Positions 8,672-18,752 of a stretch of 64,000 nucleotides of DNA are shown here, one piece after another (position 1 is the first letter of the stretch; each line of letters opens with the position of its first letter). The notes under the pieces are model-generated. The model searched no databases, was not told the DNA's origin, and saw only the letters and a program-made list of their open reading frames with translations. This DNA comes from an uncultured Bacteroidales bacterium (lineage in GTDB: Bacteria; Bacteroidota; Bacteroidia; Bacteroidales; UBA932). The DNA is taken from contig CAMXAU010000001.1 in assembly GCA_947179325.1 (NCBI GenBank), forward strand, positions 62,001 to 126,000. The letters run 5' to 3'. Made by a program: the position numbers and the translations under genes.

Positions 8672-11600
8672 ACAGAATAAGCCTTGGCTATGCTGTCCAC
8701 TTTACGGACGATTATGCGCAGCCTGTCATCGGCCTGCTTCAGCTCGAAAAGCGGGGCGTTCGCATTGATCTTGTCCAGGATTCCCTCAAACTGCTTTGAA
8801 CGGTAATATTTCGAAAGTGGATTCGAGATGAAGAATGCTATCATTATGCCGTTCTTTATTATGACTTTCTCAAACCCGAGCCTTTCAGCAAGATGCCTTA
8901 TACGCACAATGTCGAACAGCCTCTCCAGCTCTTCCGGCAATTTTCCGAAACGGTCCTCAAGCCTGCTTTTCATCTGCCCGAGCGTCCTCTCGTCCACTGC
9001 TGAGTCAAGTTCCTTGTATATCCTTATCTTCTCAGCTGTTATGTCAATATATGTATCCGGGATCAATGCAATCTGGTCAGTCTCTATCGTGCAGTCGGCA
9101 ACGAATCTGTCATTTATGTTCCTTGCTGTCATCCCGGTCTCGACACCAAGTTCCTCCATTGCCTCGGCAAGTATTTTCTGGTATGTCTCGAATCCCATGT
9201 CGGATATGAATCCGCTCTGCTCGGCACCGAGAAGATTGCCGGCACCCCTTATGTCAAGGTCCTGCATTGCTATATTGAACCCGCTTCCAAGGTCAGAAAA
9301 CGCCTCTATGGCCTTCAGCCTTCTCCTCGCATCTTCTGTAATGGAGACGAGCGGCGGCACTACGAGATAGCAGAACGCCCTTCTGTTCGACCTTCCGACA
9401 CGCCCGCGGAGCTGATGAAGGTCGCTAAGACCGATATTCTGCGCCTGGTTGATTATTATGGTATTGGCATTCGGCACATCAAGGCCGTTCTCTATGATTG
9501 TTGTGCAGAGAAGCATGTCATAGTCACCTGCCATAAAGTCAAGTATCTTGTTTTCAAGCACCTTTGCCTCCATCTGTCCATGCGCGACACAGATCTTCAT
9601 ATCCGGGACAAGACGCTGCAGGATGTCATTTATGGCCGGAAGCTCCTCCACACGGTTATGCACGAAGAACACCTGTCCTCCGCGTCCAAGCTCATAGTTG
9701 ATGATGCCGCGTATCTGCTCATCGTCAAAAAGCATTATCTCAGTCTGTACCGGTATACGGTTGGGCGGGGGAGTGCTGATGATGGAAAGGTCCCTCGCGC
9801 CCAGCAGCGAGAACTGCAGTGTCCTCGGTATCGGTGTAGCTGTCAGGGTCAATGTATCCACGGCAAGCTTCATCTGCCGAAGCTTCTCCTTCGCGCTGAC
9901 ACCGAACTTCTGCTCCTCATCTATTATAAGCAGCCCGAGGTCCTTGAACTCAAACTCCTTTCCCAGGATCTTATGCGTGCCTATCACGATATCAAGGGAG
10001 CCTTTCTTGAGCCTGTCCTTGATGCCGGATATCTCCTTGGCTGTCCTCAGACGGCTTACATAGTCTATGTTGCAAGGGAAATCCTTGAGCCTGTGCATGA
10101 ATGTATTGTAATGCTGCAGTGCAAGGATTGTCGTTGGCACCAGTACAGCAACCTGCTTGCTGTCCGCCACAGCCTTGAACGCAGCCCTGACTGCGACCTC
10201 CGTCTTCCCGAACCCGACATCACCGCAGACAAGCCTGTCCATAGGGCAGTCATCCTCCATGTCATGCTTTACAGCCTTGATGGCCTTTTCCTGGTCCGGC
10301 GTATCCTCATACATGAACGAAGACTCAAGCTCTGTCTGGAGATATGAATCAGGGGAAAAGGCAAATCCCCTGGCCGCCTTTCTCTTGGCATACAGCTGGA
10401 TAAGCTCCTTTGCGATATCCTTGACCTTGGCCTTTGCGCTGCTCTTCAGGTTTGACCACGTCCTTGAACCGAGCTTGTGTATCTTCGGCGGCTCGGAATC
10501 CTTCGACCTGTACCTCGAAATCTTATGCAGGGCATGCACGGACACAAAGACGACATCGTTGTCCTTGTAAATCAGCTTCACCACTTCATTTACCCGCCCC
10601 TTGTCATCCCTCATCTTGACAAGGCCTCCGAATATGCCTACACCATGGTTTATATGCACGATGTAATCACCTATGCAGAAAGATGCAAGGTCATTGACTG
10701 TCAGCTGCTCGCTCTTCTCGACTGTCCTCCTTATGGTCACCCTGTGGAAGCGGTCGAAAATCTCATGGTCGGAATAGCAGCATACAAGGTCTTCATTGTC
10801 TATGAATCCATTATGTATGTTCATTCCCGGGTGGAACTCAGGAATCAGCCCCCCATTGCTGGAGAGTATCGAGCGCAGCCTTTCAAGCTGTGCCTCCTTC
10901 TCACCGAATATGACAACCCTGTAGCCATTCTCGATCCTCTCCCTGATATCCTCTGTAAGAAGGTCGAAATTCTTGTTGAAGACAGGCTGCGGGGCTATGC
11001 TGAACTTTACAGGACTGATATCACCGCTTCCGAGCGGGACATCAAGGAACACCTTCCTGAAGTGCCCGAGCATATGATAGAACTCCTTCTCCTTATATAC
11101 GTCTGAAGAGTCAAGCCATAGTGTACAGTCCCCCGGAAGCAGCTCGGTCAGGGAGACCATGGGAGTCTCTTCCGTCCCGGAGACAATGTCAGGATATATC
11201 TCGACACTGCCTACCTTCTCACGCGAGAGCTGCGTATTGCAGTCAAATACATTGATCCCGTCAATCTCGTCACCGAAAAACGAGATCCTGAACGGATTGT
11301 TGAATGAATATGAGAATATGTCCACTATTCCGCCGCGCAAGGCAAACTGTCCCGGCTCGGACACAAAATCCACCTTTTCGAACCCATATCCATAGAGGGC
11401 GTCACGGAGCGTGTCGTGGCTGATTTCATCCCCGGTGGAGAGCCTCAGGAACTGCGGCTTTCCGCCACGTGTGTCCGGCACCTTTTCATCAAGGGCTTCA
11501 GGATATGTGACGACAACGAGTGGAGCGTCTCCCCACGGACACTCCGCAATCTTGCTCAAGGCAGATGTCCTCTGCACCCTGAGGGTAGCCCTGTAGTTGC

Positions 11601-11859
11601 TCCTTTCAAGTTTCTGCCCCAATTCAGGAAGAAAAAACACCCTGTCTCCGTCTATAAGGCCATAAAGATCTGCTGCACAATACTCTGCGGCCTCCTTGTC
11701 CGGAAGCACCACAACGTGCAGGCCTTTTTCTGCAACGGCAGAAAGGACAAGCCACCTTGCCGACAGGAAAAGCCCGGAACAATATATATCCCCGTCGGAA
11801 GCCAAAGCCTCCTTTATCTTTGCTGATGACTTCGAACTTATCAACATTTTACCCTCCAT
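8653..11859 (-). CDS. mfd: transcription-repair coupling factor Mfd
   Basis: A 1068-residue ATP-dependent DNA translocase that removes stalled RNA polymerase and recruits UvrA. Order: UvrB-like N-terminal region, RNA-polymerase-interacting CarD-like domain (about 390-460, 'GDYIVHINHGVGIFGG'), helicase core with Walker A 'CGDVGFGKTEVA', Walker B 'IIDEEQKFGV', motif III 'TLTATPIPRTL', motif VI 'LHQLRGRVGRS', and a C-terminal TRCF domain. It is slightly shorter than the E. coli protein (1148). The first Met (MEGKML) is used; a second Met follows four residues later. Divergent from ruvB. Confidence 0.97.
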   Translation of the reverse strand: MEGKMLISSKSSAKIKEALASDGDIYCSGLFLSARWLVLSAVAEKGLHVVVLPDKEAAEYCAADLYGLIDGDRVFFLPELGQKLERSNYRATLRVQRTSALSKIAECPWGDAPLVVVTYPEALDEKVPDTRGGKPQFLRLSTGDEISHDTLRDALYGYGFEKVDFVSEPGQFALRGGIVDIFSYSFNNPFRISFFGDEIDGINVFDCNTQLSREKVGSVEIYPDIVSGTEETPMVSLTELLPGDCTLWLDSSDVYKEKEFYHMLGHFRKVFLDVPLGSGDISPVKFSIAPQPVFNKNFDLLTEDIRERIENGYRVVIFGEKEAQLERLRSILSSNGGLIPEFHPGMNIHNGFIDNEDLVCCYSDHEIFDRFHRVTIRRTVEKSEQLTVNDLASFCIGDYIVHINHGVGIFGGLVKMRDDKGRVNEVVKLIYKDNDVVFVSVHALHKISRYRSKDSEPPKIHKLGSRTWSNLKSSAKAKVKDIAKELIQLYAKRKAARGFAFSPDSYLQTELESSFMYEDTPDQEKAIKAVKHDMEDDCPMDRLVCGDVGFGKTEVAVRAAFKAVADSKQVAVLVPTTILALQHYNTFMHRLKDFPCNIDYVSRLRTAKEISGIKDRLKKGSLDIVIGTHKILGKEFEFKDLGLLIIDEEQKFGVSAKEKLRQMKLAVDTLTLTATPIPRTLQFSLLGARDLSIISTPPPNRIPVQTEIMLFDDEQIRGIINYELGRGGQVFFVHNRVEELPAINDILQRLVPDMKICVAHGQMEAKVLENKILDFMAGDYDMLLCTTIIENGLDVPNANTIIINQAQNIGLSDLHQLRGRVGRSNRRAFCYLVVPPLVSITEDARRRLKAIEAFSDLGSGFNIAMQDLDIRGAGNLLGAEQSGFISDMGFETYQKILAEAMEELGVETGMTARNINDRFVADCTIETDQIALIPDTYIDITAEKIRIYKELDSAVDERTLGQMKSRLEDRFGKLPEELERLFDIVRIRHLAERLGFEKVIIKNGIMIAFFISNPLSKYYRSKQFEGILDKINANAPLFELKQADDRLRIIVRKVDSIAKAYSVLNKLS

Positions 11860-11866
11860 ACCTGTT

Positions 11867-12013
11867 AATAACCGTTTGAAAACCCTGTTAAAATCTTTTA
11901 AAAAGTAAATTATAATTTGACCGGAATCGTTATATACCGCGCCTCCACCGAATAAAGCAACCGTTTTATGAAAAACTTACAAATTGACTTACAATCAGGT
12001 TTTCAACGGTTAT
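11867..12013. repeat. imperfect inverted repeat in the mfd-ruvB gap
   Basis: AATAACCGTTTGAAAACC (about 11867-11884) and, inverted, GGTTTTCAACGGTTAT (about 11998-12013) differ by one extra T. They flank about 110 AT-rich bases. A looser third copy, AACCGTTTTATGAAAAAC, is at about 11958. This gap of 280 bases holds no gene; the repeats may be regulator sites for the divergent mfd and ruvB genes. Confidence 0.4.
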
Positions 12014-12107
12014 GCAACATATTAAATCATTGATAATCAGAATAGGTATTACACTTTTCAACATTTCGACAATACTATAAACAACAAGTATATATAAAAA
12101 TATAGAC

Positions 12108-12133
12108 TATATTTGTATGTTGTTTTAATTTTG
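12108..12133 (+). promoter_or_regulatory. two overlapping -7 elements before ruvB
   Basis: TATATTTG (12108-12115) and TAATTTTG (12126-12133) both match TAnnTTTG. The second is 6 bases before the chosen ATG and would give an almost leaderless message. Both make the upstream ORF-track start at 12113 unlikely, because it would lie inside the promoter. Confidence 0.5.
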
Positions 12134-12139
12134 CGTGGC

Positions 12140-13159
12140 ATGGACGGAAAGTTCGATCCTCACCAGACTGAGGGCAAAGATAAGGAATTAGATGGAATAA
12201 TCAGGCCGCAGGACCTTGTGGAGTTTACCGGTCAGGACAAGATCGTAGCAAACCTCAAGGTCTTCGTGCAGGCCGCAAAGATGAGAGGGGAGTCCCTTGA
12301 CCATGTGCTGTTCCATGGCCCTCCGGGACTGGGGAAGACTACACTTGCACATATAATATCAAATGAGCTTGGCGTCAACATGAAGGTTACTTCCGGCCCG
12401 ATCCTGGACAAGCCGGGCGACCTTGCCGGGCTTCTTACTTCGCTGGAGGAGGGGGATGTCCTTTTCATAGATGAGATACATAGGCTTTCACCGGTAGTGG
12501 AGGAATACCTTTATTCCGCAATGGAGGACTATGTGATCGACATCATGATCGACAAGGGCCCCGGAGCGCGCTCTGTCCGGATTGCGCTGAACCCTTTTAC
12601 GCTTGTCGGCGCGACTACGAGGAGCGGCCTGCTGACATCGCCTCTGCGTGCCAGGTTCGGAATCAAGTGCGCGCTGGAGTACTATGACACAGACAACCTT
12701 GTATATATAGTAAACAGGAGCGCGGGCATACTTAATATAGGTATAGAGGATGATGCCGCATATGAGATTGCGCTGAGGAGCCGCGGGACACCGCGTATCG
12801 CAAATGCCCTGCTGAGGCGTGTGCGTGACTTTGCCCAGGTAATCGGGAATGGACATATAGACCTGAAGATTGCCCGGTACGCGCTTGATGCCCTCAATAT
12901 AGACAAGAGGGGGCTTGATGCCATAGACAACAAGATACTGCGGACAATCATAACTAAATTCAAGGGCGGGCCTGTCGGTGCGAACACCATAGCCACGGCC
13001 GTAGGGGAGGACCAGGGGACCCTGGAGGAGGTATATGAGCCATTCCTTATCAAGGAGGGCTTCATAATAAGGACACCTCGCGGAAGGGAGGCAACTTCGC
13101 TTGCATACAGCCATCTGGGGCTGGAACAGGGGGATACAGGTGAGAACCTGCTTTTTTAA
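12140..13159 (+). CDS. ruvB: Holliday junction branch-migration ATPase RuvB
   Basis: A hexameric AAA+ motor that works with RuvA to drive branch migration. The chosen start is the Met of 'MDGKFDP' (339 residues, the usual RuvB length); the ORF-track start nine codons earlier overlaps the promoter. Seen: '[14 protein letters not shown]', Walker A '[13 protein letters not shown]', Walker B '[10 protein letters not shown]', sensor 1 '[20 protein letters not shown]', and the C-terminal winged helix '[17 protein letters not shown]'. ruvA is also in the window but 8 kb away on the other strand, so the two are not co-transcribed. Confidence 0.97.
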   Translation: MDGKFDPHQTEGKDKELDGIIRPQDLVEFTGQDKIVANLKVFVQAAKMRGESLDHVLFHGPPGLGKTTLAHIISNELGVNMKVTSGPILDKPGDLAGLLTSLEEGDVLFIDEIHRLSPVVEEYLYSAMEDYVIDIMIDKGPGARSVRIALNPFTLVGATTRSGLLTSPLRARFGIKCALEYYDTDNLVYIVNRSAGILNIGIEDDAAYEIALRSRGTPRIANALLRRVRDFAQVIGNGHIDLKIARYALDALNIDKRGLDAIDNKILRTIITKFKGGPVGANTIATAVGEDQGTLEEVYEPFLIKEGFIIRTPRGREATSLAYSHLGLEQGDTGENLLF

Positions 13160-13217
13160 TTGGTCGTTTGCCTAAAATTGCTTAAAATTGTGCCGAAATT
13201 TCATTAAACATATAAAA

Positions 13218-15164
13218 ATGGCCGATAAATTAATTTCTAAGATTCCTGAGGGGCCTTTGTCAGAGAAATGGACAAAGCACAAATCTCAGATTCGCGTTGT
13301 CAGTCCCGGCAACAAGAAGAAACTGGAGATCATCGTCATTGGAACCGGACTTGGTGGAGCGTCTGCAGCTGCTTCGCTTGGTGAACTCGGTTATAATGTA
13401 AAGGTGTTCTGCATCAGTGATTCTCCACGCCGTGCGCACTCAATCGCAGCACAGGGAGGTATCAATGCTGCAAAGAACTACCAGAATGACAATGACTCGA
13501 TCTACCGTCTTTTCTACGATACTATCAAAGGTGGTGATTATCGCAGCAGGGAAGCTAACGTATACCGTCTTGCCGAGGTCAGCAACAACATCATTGACCA
13601 GTGCGTTGCCCAGGGTGTTCCTTTCGCAAGGGAATATGGCGGACTCCTCGCCAACCGTTCTTTCGGAGGTGCGCAGGTTAGCCGTACCTTCTATGCCCGC
13701 GGACAAACCGGACAGCAGCTTCTTCTCGGGGCATATGCAGCGCTCAACCGCCAGATAGCAGCCGGTACGGTGAAGAGCTATCCGCGTTATGAGATGCTTG
13801 AGCTTGTCCTTATCAACGGAGAGGCTAAGGGTATAATTGCAAGGAATCTTGTAACAGGAGAAATTGAGAGATTCGGCGCACATGCAGTTGTTATCGCGAC
13901 AGGAGGATATGGAAACACCTATTTCCTCTCAACAAACGCGATGAACAGCAACGGCTCTGCAGCATGGCAGTGCTATAAGAAGGGAGCATTCTTCGCAAAC
14001 CCTTGCTTTGCACAGATCCATCCTACCTGTATCCCGGTACATGGCGAGCAGCAGTCCAAGCTGACCCTCATGTCAGAGTCCCTGCGTAATGACGGACGTA
14101 TCTGGGTACCTAAGAAGAAAGAGGATGTCGAGAAACTCCGCAAGCATCAGATAAAGCCTTCTGATATCGCAGAAGAGGACAGGGACTACTATCTTGAGCG
14201 CCGTTATCCGGCATTCGGAAACCTTGTGCCTCGTGACGTGGCTTCACGTGCGGCAAAGGAAAGGTGCGATGCAGGCTTCGGTGTAAACGAGACTGGACTT
14301 GCCGTATTCCTTGACTTCAAGACAGCTATCGAGAATCTCGGTGAGGACAAGATACGCGAGAGGTATGGTAACCTCTTCCAGATGTATGAGAAGATCACGG
14401 CTACCAACCCATACAAGGAGCCTATGATGATCTATCCTGCTATCCATTATACAATGGGTGGTATCTGGGTTGACTACAACCTCCAGACTACAATACCTGG
14501 TCTCTATGCCATCGGTGAGGCTAACTTCTCAGACCATGGCGGAAACCGTCTCGGTGCATCTGCGCTGATGCAGGGTCTTGCTGACGGATATTTCATTCTT
14601 CCTTATACAATCGGTGACTATCTTGCCTCCAAGTTCAAGGAGCCAAAGACAGACACTAATGCTCCAGAGTTTGCCGAGGCAGAGAAATCAGTCAAGGACA
14701 AAATCAACAAACTCCTGAGCATCAAAGGAAAGGAGTCAGTTGACTCTTTGCATAAGAGACTTGGCCACATCATGTGGGAGTATGTCGGAATGGCACGTAA
14801 CGAGGCTGGCCTTAAAGAGGGAATCGCAAAGATACAGGCCCTCCGCAAGGAATTCTGGGAGAATGTCTATGTAGCCGGCGAGAACGGTGAGTTCAACCAG
14901 GAGCTTGAAAAGGCTCTGCGCCTTGCTGACTTCCTTGAAATCGGTGAACTGATGGCACGTGACGCACTTAACAGGAACGAGTCATGCGGTGGACACTTCC
15001 GTGAGGAGTATCAGACTGAAGATGGCGAGACAAAACGTGATGATGAGAATTACATGTATGTCTCTGCATGGGAGTACAAGGGTGCTGAAGTTGAGCCGGA
15101 ACTCCATAAGGAGGCTCTCAAATATGAGAATATCAAGATAGTTACCAGAAACTATAAAGACTAA
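13218..15164 (+). CDS. frdA: fumarate reductase / succinate dehydrogenase flavoprotein subunit
   Basis: Catalytic subunit with covalent FAD that interconverts fumarate and succinate at the cytoplasmic membrane. Start chosen at 'MADKLISK' (648 residues), ten codons inside the ORF-track start and close to usual homologues. Seen: FAD-binding '[20 protein letters not shown]', the FAD-His region '[14 protein letters not shown]', active-site 'QIHPTCIP', 'NHGG'-like '[18 protein letters not shown]', and C-terminal '[13 protein letters not shown]'. Bacteroidales use this enzyme as the terminal step of fermentative fumarate respiration. frdB follows after 5 bases. The membrane cytochrome b subunit gene, expected upstream in this group, is absent; ruvB is there instead. 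Confidence 0.95.
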   Translation: MADKLISKIPEGPLSEKWTKHKSQIRVVSPGNKKKLEIIVIGTGLGGASAAASLGELGYNVKVFCISDSPRRAHSIAAQGGINAAKNYQNDNDSIYRLFYDTIKGGDYRSREANVYRLAEVSNNIIDQCVAQGVPFAREYGGLLANRSFGGAQVSRTFYARGQTGQQLLLGAYAALNRQIAAGTVKSYPRYEMLELVLINGEAKGIIARNLVTGEIERFGAHAVVIATGGYGNTYFLSTNAMNSNGSAAWQCYKKGAFFANPCFAQIHPTCIPVHGEQQSKLTLMSESLRNDGRIWVPKKKEDVEKLRKHQIKPSDIAEEDRDYYLERRYPAFGNLVPRDVASRAAKERCDAGFGVNETGLAVFLDFKTAIENLGEDKIRERYGNLFQMYEKITATNPYKEPMMIYPAIHYTMGGIWVDYNLQTTIPGLYAIGEANFSDHGGNRLGASALMQGLADGYFILPYTIGDYLASKFKEPKTDTNAPEFAEAEKSVKDKINKLLSIKGKESVDSLHKRLGHIMWEYVGMARNEAGLKEGIAKIQALRKEFWENVYVAGENGEFNQELEKALRLADFLEIGELMARDALNRNESCGGHFREEYQTEDGETKRDDENYMYVSAWEYKGAEVEPELHKEALKYENIKIVTRNYKD

Positions 15165-15169
15165 TCGAG

Positions 15170-15949
15170 ATGGATTTGACATTGAAAGTTTGGCGCCAGA
15201 AAAACGCCAAGACAAAAGGACATTTTGAGACCTATAAGGTCAAGAACATATCTCCAGACAGCTCTTTCCTTGAGATGCTTGACATCCTTAATGAGCAGCT
15301 CATCAGCGAGGGGGCAGATCCGGTAGCTGTCGAGAAGGGATGCAAGAGCAGTGGTCCGGTATCGTTTGACCATGACTGCCGCGAGGGAATCTGCGGTGCA
15401 TGTTCACTTTACATCAACGGAAGGGCTCACGGTCCAGATGATGAGGTTACAACATGCCAGCTCCACATGCGCAAGTTCAAGGATGGAGATACAATCACTA
15501 TCGAGCCTTGGAGAAGCAAGGGATTTCCTGTAATTAAGGACCTTGTCGTTGACCGTCAGGCATTTGACAAGATTCTTCAGGCTGGAGGATATGTCTCAGT
15601 AGGTACAGGCGGAGTTCCAGATGGAAACGCTATTCCTATTTCCCACGAGAAGGCAGAGGAGAGCATGGACGGTGCTGCATGTATCGGTTGCGGTGCATGT
15701 GTCGCTACATGCAAGAACGGTTCTGCGATGCTTTTCGTTGCAGCAAGGGTAAGTTCACTTGCACTTCTTCCTCAGGGTAAGGTAGAGGGTGCTAAAAGGG
15801 CAAAGGCTATGGTAGCCAAGATGGATGAGCTTGGCTTCGGAGCCTGCACAAACACACGCGCCTGCGAAATGGAGTGCCCTAAGCACATCACAGTTTCGCA
15901 TATCGCCCGCCTGAACAGGGAGTATCTCTGCGCAAAGTTTAAAGACTAA
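15170..15949 (+). CDS. frdB: fumarate reductase / succinate dehydrogenase iron-sulfur subunit
   Basis: A 259-residue electron-transfer subunit. The N-terminal [2Fe-2S] ferredoxin domain has '[17 protein letters not shown]' plus a later Cys in 'VTTCQLH'. The C-terminal domain binds further clusters through '[14 protein letters not shown]' and '[15 protein letters not shown]'. It passes electrons between FrdA and a quinone-binding cytochrome b subunit that is not encoded in this window. Last gene of its operon, with a strong terminator just after it. Confidence 0.96.
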   Translation: MDLTLKVWRQKNAKTKGHFETYKVKNISPDSSFLEMLDILNEQLISEGADPVAVEKGCKSSGPVSFDHDCREGICGACSLYINGRAHGPDDEVTTCQLHMRKFKDGDTITIEPWRSKGFPVIKDLVVDRQAFDKILQAGGYVSVGTGGVPDGNAIPISHEKAEESMDGAACIGCGACVATCKNGSAMLFVAARVSSLALLPQGKVEGAKRAKAMVAKMDELGFGACTNTRACEMECPKHITVSHIARLNREYLCAKFKD

Positions 15950-15970
15950 TCTCTTTTATACTTAATACGA

Positions 15971-16003
15971 AAGGGGACATCTTGATTGATGCCCCCTTTT
16001 TTT
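15971..16003 (+). terminator. intrinsic terminator after frdB
   Basis: AGGGGACATC / TTGATT / GATGCCCCCT hairpin with one mismatch followed by TTTTTTT. It lies 22 bases past the frdB stop and between convergent frdB and hflX. Confidence 0.85.
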
Positions 16004-16040
16004 GCCTTAATCAGTCTCTTGTTTTTCTGTGCTCAGTTTC

Positions 16041-17225
16041 CTACCATAGGAAATTATCAAAAGGATAACGTCCTGCATGGATTTCCGCTACCATCTTGTA
16101 GAGGTCTCCCCGCAGTTTGTCAATTCCGGTCTTGTTTTTTGCTGAGATAAATATGCACGGAGTATTTTCCTTTGCGATCCAGCTGTTCTTGAACTCGTCC
16201 AGGGTGTAATTTTCGGGCTTTTTAGGCTCTAACGAGAACATGTCGTACTCTTCATACCTATAGGCGTCAATCTTGTTAAATACGACGAAAATAGGCTTGT
16301 CTATCGCCTTGATGTCTTTCAGTGTCTCCTCTACAACCTTTATATGCTCCTCGAAATTAGGATGCGATATGTCAACCACGTGCATGAGTATGTCAGCCTC
16401 ACGGACTTCGTCAAGTGTACTCTTGAATGCCTCCACGAGCTGTGTCGGCAGTTTCCTGATGAATCCTACTGTGTCGCTGAGAAGGAACGGGACATTTTCA
16501 ATCACCACCTTGCGTACTGTTGTGTCAAGTGTGGCGAACAGTTTGTTTTCAGCGAATACATCGCTTTTTGCAAGCAGGTTCATCAATGTACTCTTTCCGA
16601 CGTTGGTGTACCCTACGAGAGAAATCCTGACGAGTGAGCCTCTGTTGCCACGCTGTGATGCCATCTGCCTGTCCACTTTCTGCAGCTGTTCTTTCAGTTT
16701 TGAGATTTTGCCCTGTATGATACGGCGGTCGGTCTCGATCTGGGTCTCTCCTGGCCCTCTCATTCCAATACCTCCCTTCTGTCTTTCAAGGTGTGTCCAC
16801 ATTCTCGTCAGGCGCGGGAGAAGGTATTGGTACTGTGCCAGCTCTACCTGCATCTTGGCGTATGCAGTCTTGGCTCTCTGGGCAAAGATGTCCAGTATGA
16901 GGTTAGTCCTGTCAAGTATCCTTATGTTGAGCTCCCTTTCAATGTTTCTCAATTGGGTAGGGGATAGCTCATCGTCGAAAATAACGACATCAATCTCGTG
17001 CTCTGTTATATAATCCTTGATTTCCTGCAGCTTTCCGCTTCGTATATATGTTCTGCTGTCCGGCTTGTCCACCTTCTGTATGAACTTCTTTTCACCTTTA
17101 GCTCCAGCCGTTTCTGCCAGGAATTCCAGCTCGTCAAGGTATTCTATGATCTGTCTCTCGTCGTCGCCCTGCTTTATTACCCCGACAAAGACTGCCTTTT
17201 CTATGTATTTTTCTTCCTCTTTCAT
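16041..17225 (-). CDS. hflX: ribosome-associated GTPase HflX
   Basis: A 394-residue GTPase that binds the large ribosomal subunit and splits stalled ribosomes. N-terminal HflX domain with 'VIFDDELSPTQLRNIE' and 'ILDRTNLILDIFAQRA', glycine-rich linker 'GIGMRGPGETQIETDRR', then the G domain: G1 'GYTNVGKSTLMN', G2 in 'FATLDTTVR', G3 'DTVGFIRKLP', G4 'NKID' and G5 'ISAKN'. Complete and of normal length. Convergent with frdB, downstream of tonB on the same strand but separated from it by a terminator. Confidence 0.96.
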   Translation of the reverse strand: MKEEEKYIEKAVFVGVIKQGDDERQIIEYLDELEFLAETAGAKGEKKFIQKVDKPDSRTYIRSGKLQEIKDYITEHEIDVVIFDDELSPTQLRNIERELNIRILDRTNLILDIFAQRAKTAYAKMQVELAQYQYLLPRLTRMWTHLERQKGGIGMRGPGETQIETDRRIIQGKISKLKEQLQKVDRQMASQRGNRGSLVRISLVGYTNVGKSTLMNLLAKSDVFAENKLFATLDTTVRKVVIENVPFLLSDTVGFIRKLPTQLVEAFKSTLDEVREADILMHVVDISHPNFEEHIKVVEETLKDIKAIDKPIFVVFNKIDAYRYEEYDMFSLEPKKPENYTLDEFKNSWIAKENTPCIFISAKNKTGIDKLRGDLYKMVAEIHAGRYPFDNFLW

Positions 17226-17318
17226 AATCTCGATTCTTCTTGTTTTACTGATTCTTCTTTACTGTTTATGCCTGTCCCAGGCATTTCTGATAGCTGTTCC
17301 TACATGGCGGCCGATATT

Positions 17319-17353
17319 TAAAAAGTCGGTCAAAAATTTCTTTTTGGCCGACT
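17319..17353 (-). terminator. intrinsic terminator after tonB
   Basis: On the minus strand AGTCGGCCAAAAA / loop / TTTTTGACCGACT forms a 13-bp stem with one mismatch and continues into TTTTT. It lies 22 bases past the tonB stop. Confidence 0.75.
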
Positions 17354-17375
17354 CTATATTATTCTTGTGATATTG

Positions 17376-18068
17376 TTATCTCAACTGGAAGATTACAGGG
17401 AAGGTGTAGGTTACCTTTACTGCGCGGTCCCTCTGCTTTCCTGGAGTCCATTTAGGTGACATTGAAACGACCCTCACGGCCTCTTTGTCAAGTGATGAGT
17501 CTACTCCGCGGAGCACCTTCACGTTAGATACGGAACCGTCGGTGTTTACAGTAAACTGCAATGTAACACGTCCCTGGACACCGTTCTCTTTTGCGATTTC
17601 AGGATACACGAGCCTTTCGTTCACCCATTTAGAGAAAGCATTTGCGTCACCTCCCATGAATGAAGGCTTGTCCTCCACGAGCTGGAAAGGAATGGCTTCC
17701 TCCTCGACAACTTCCTCTGCGACTCCTTCTACATAGTCCATAATCTCGACACCCATGTTCGAGTCGTCCTCAAGATTGATGAACATGTCATCATCGACCT
17801 GGATTTCATCATCAACGATGTCAATCTGGTCAGAAAGAACAGGTATCTGCGGTGCTGATGGTGGAGGAGGAGGGGTCTCCTGTGTGATAGGAACCATCTC
17901 TTCAACGTCTACAATCTCTGTTGTTGCCTCAAGCACTGCCACCTGCTTTTCCCTTGAACCCCATTCGAAAGCGAAGAATACTATCGCGAGGGAAATCACA
18001 AGCCCGATTTCAACAAAAAGGAGCTTCTTGTTCTCAAGGTTAGCCTTATCAGTTTTTTTAACTTCCAT
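17376..18068 (-). CDS. TonB-family energy transducer
   Basis: A 230-residue inner-membrane protein that passes proton-motive force to outer-membrane receptors such as SusC. Order: short cytoplasmic basic N-terminus, one membrane helix (about 23-40, 'LVISLAIVFFAFEWG'), an acidic and proline-rich periplasmic stretch ('PPPPPSAPQIPVL'), and a C-terminal TonB domain with 'YPEIAKENGVQGRVTLQFTVN' and 'PKWTPGKQRDRAVKVTYTFPV'. No exbB/exbD lies next to it. Which of the SusC-type receptors it serves cannot be told from sequence. Confidence 0.92.
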   Translation of the reverse strand: MEVKKTDKANLENKKLLFVEIGLVISLAIVFFAFEWGSREKQVAVLEATTEIVDVEEMVPITQETPPPPPSAPQIPVLSDQIDIVDDEIQVDDDMFINLEDDSNMGVEIMDYVEGVAEEVVEEEAIPFQLVEDKPSFMGGDANAFSKWVNERLVYPEIAKENGVQGRVTLQFTVNTDGSVSNVKVLRGVDSSLDKEAVRVVSMSPKWTPGKQRDRAVKVTYTFPVIFQLR

Positions 18069-18302
18069 ATTATTAGAATATTTTTAGTATTCGCATTTGT
18101 CCGGTAAAGTTAGAAATAATAATTTTTATTTTCAAACTTTTTGTTGCAGAGTTAAGAAGCAAATGTGATTTTGCGGCCTGTGTCGCTGATAAAATCAATA
18201 TTTACAAGATATAAATGCAATCCATCACGTGTTTTTTAAAAAAAAACTTTTATACTCCGTTGGCTTATAGCATTCCGGATGACATAAATCAAATTAGTTT
18301 CT

Positions 18303-18310
18303 TATTTTTG
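18303..18310 (+). promoter_or_regulatory. -7 element before ybeY-mnmG
   Basis: TATTTTTG matches TAnnTTTG, 19 bases before the ybeY ATG. The preceding 18069-18300 is AT-rich and shows no gene. Confidence 0.55.
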
Positions 18311-18329
18311 CGGAAATATTTTAAATGCT

Positions 18330-18749
18330 ATGGTTTCTTACTATTTCGAGGATACTGATTTTATATTTAAAGGTAAAGCCAGGAACAACAAGTGGCTTAG
18401 GATTGTTGCCGAGAGTGAGATAAGGAGAATCGGTGACATTTCCATAATATTCTGTTCGGACAATTATATATTGGACGTAAACCAGCGTTTTCTCGGTCAT
18501 GACTACTTTACAGATATTATAACTTTTGACTACTGCGAGGGGGACAAGCTGTCCGGCGACATTTTTATCAGTGTAGATTCTGTAAGGGAGAATGCGATTG
18601 AGTACGGGACAGAGTTCGCAGATGAACTGAACAGGGTGATTGTCCATGGTCTGCTTCATCTGATAGGCTATGATGACCATACTGAAGAGGAGATAGCAGA
18701 GATGAGGGCAAAGGAGAATTATTATCTTTCTTTCCGGGAGCTGCTGTAG
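18330..18749 (+). CDS. ybeY: endoribonuclease / rRNA maturation factor YbeY
   Basis: A 139-residue zinc-dependent RNase that takes part in 16S rRNA 3'-end maturation. The metal-binding signature 'HGLLHLIGYDDH' is intact, preceded by 'TDIITFDYCEGDKLSGDIFIS', the usual substrate groove. Length is normal. mnmG starts 3 bases after the stop, so the two form an operon of RNA-maturation enzymes. Confidence 0.95.
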   Translation: MVSYYFEDTDFIFKGKARNNKWLRIVAESEIRRIGDISIIFCSDNYILDVNQRFLGHDYFTDIITFDYCEGDKLSGDIFISVDSVRENAIEYGTEFADELNRVIVHGLLHLIGYDDHTEEEIAEMRAKENYYLSFRELL

Positions 18750-18752
18750 AGT

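Noticed and set aside
9415-10347. 310-residue plus-strand ORF
   Set aside because: It is wholly antisense to mfd helicase motifs and has no recognisable domain; a shadow frame.
18220-18235. CATCACGTGTTTT as a further parS site
   Set aside because: Only the CACGTG core matches; the flanks are not palindromic.
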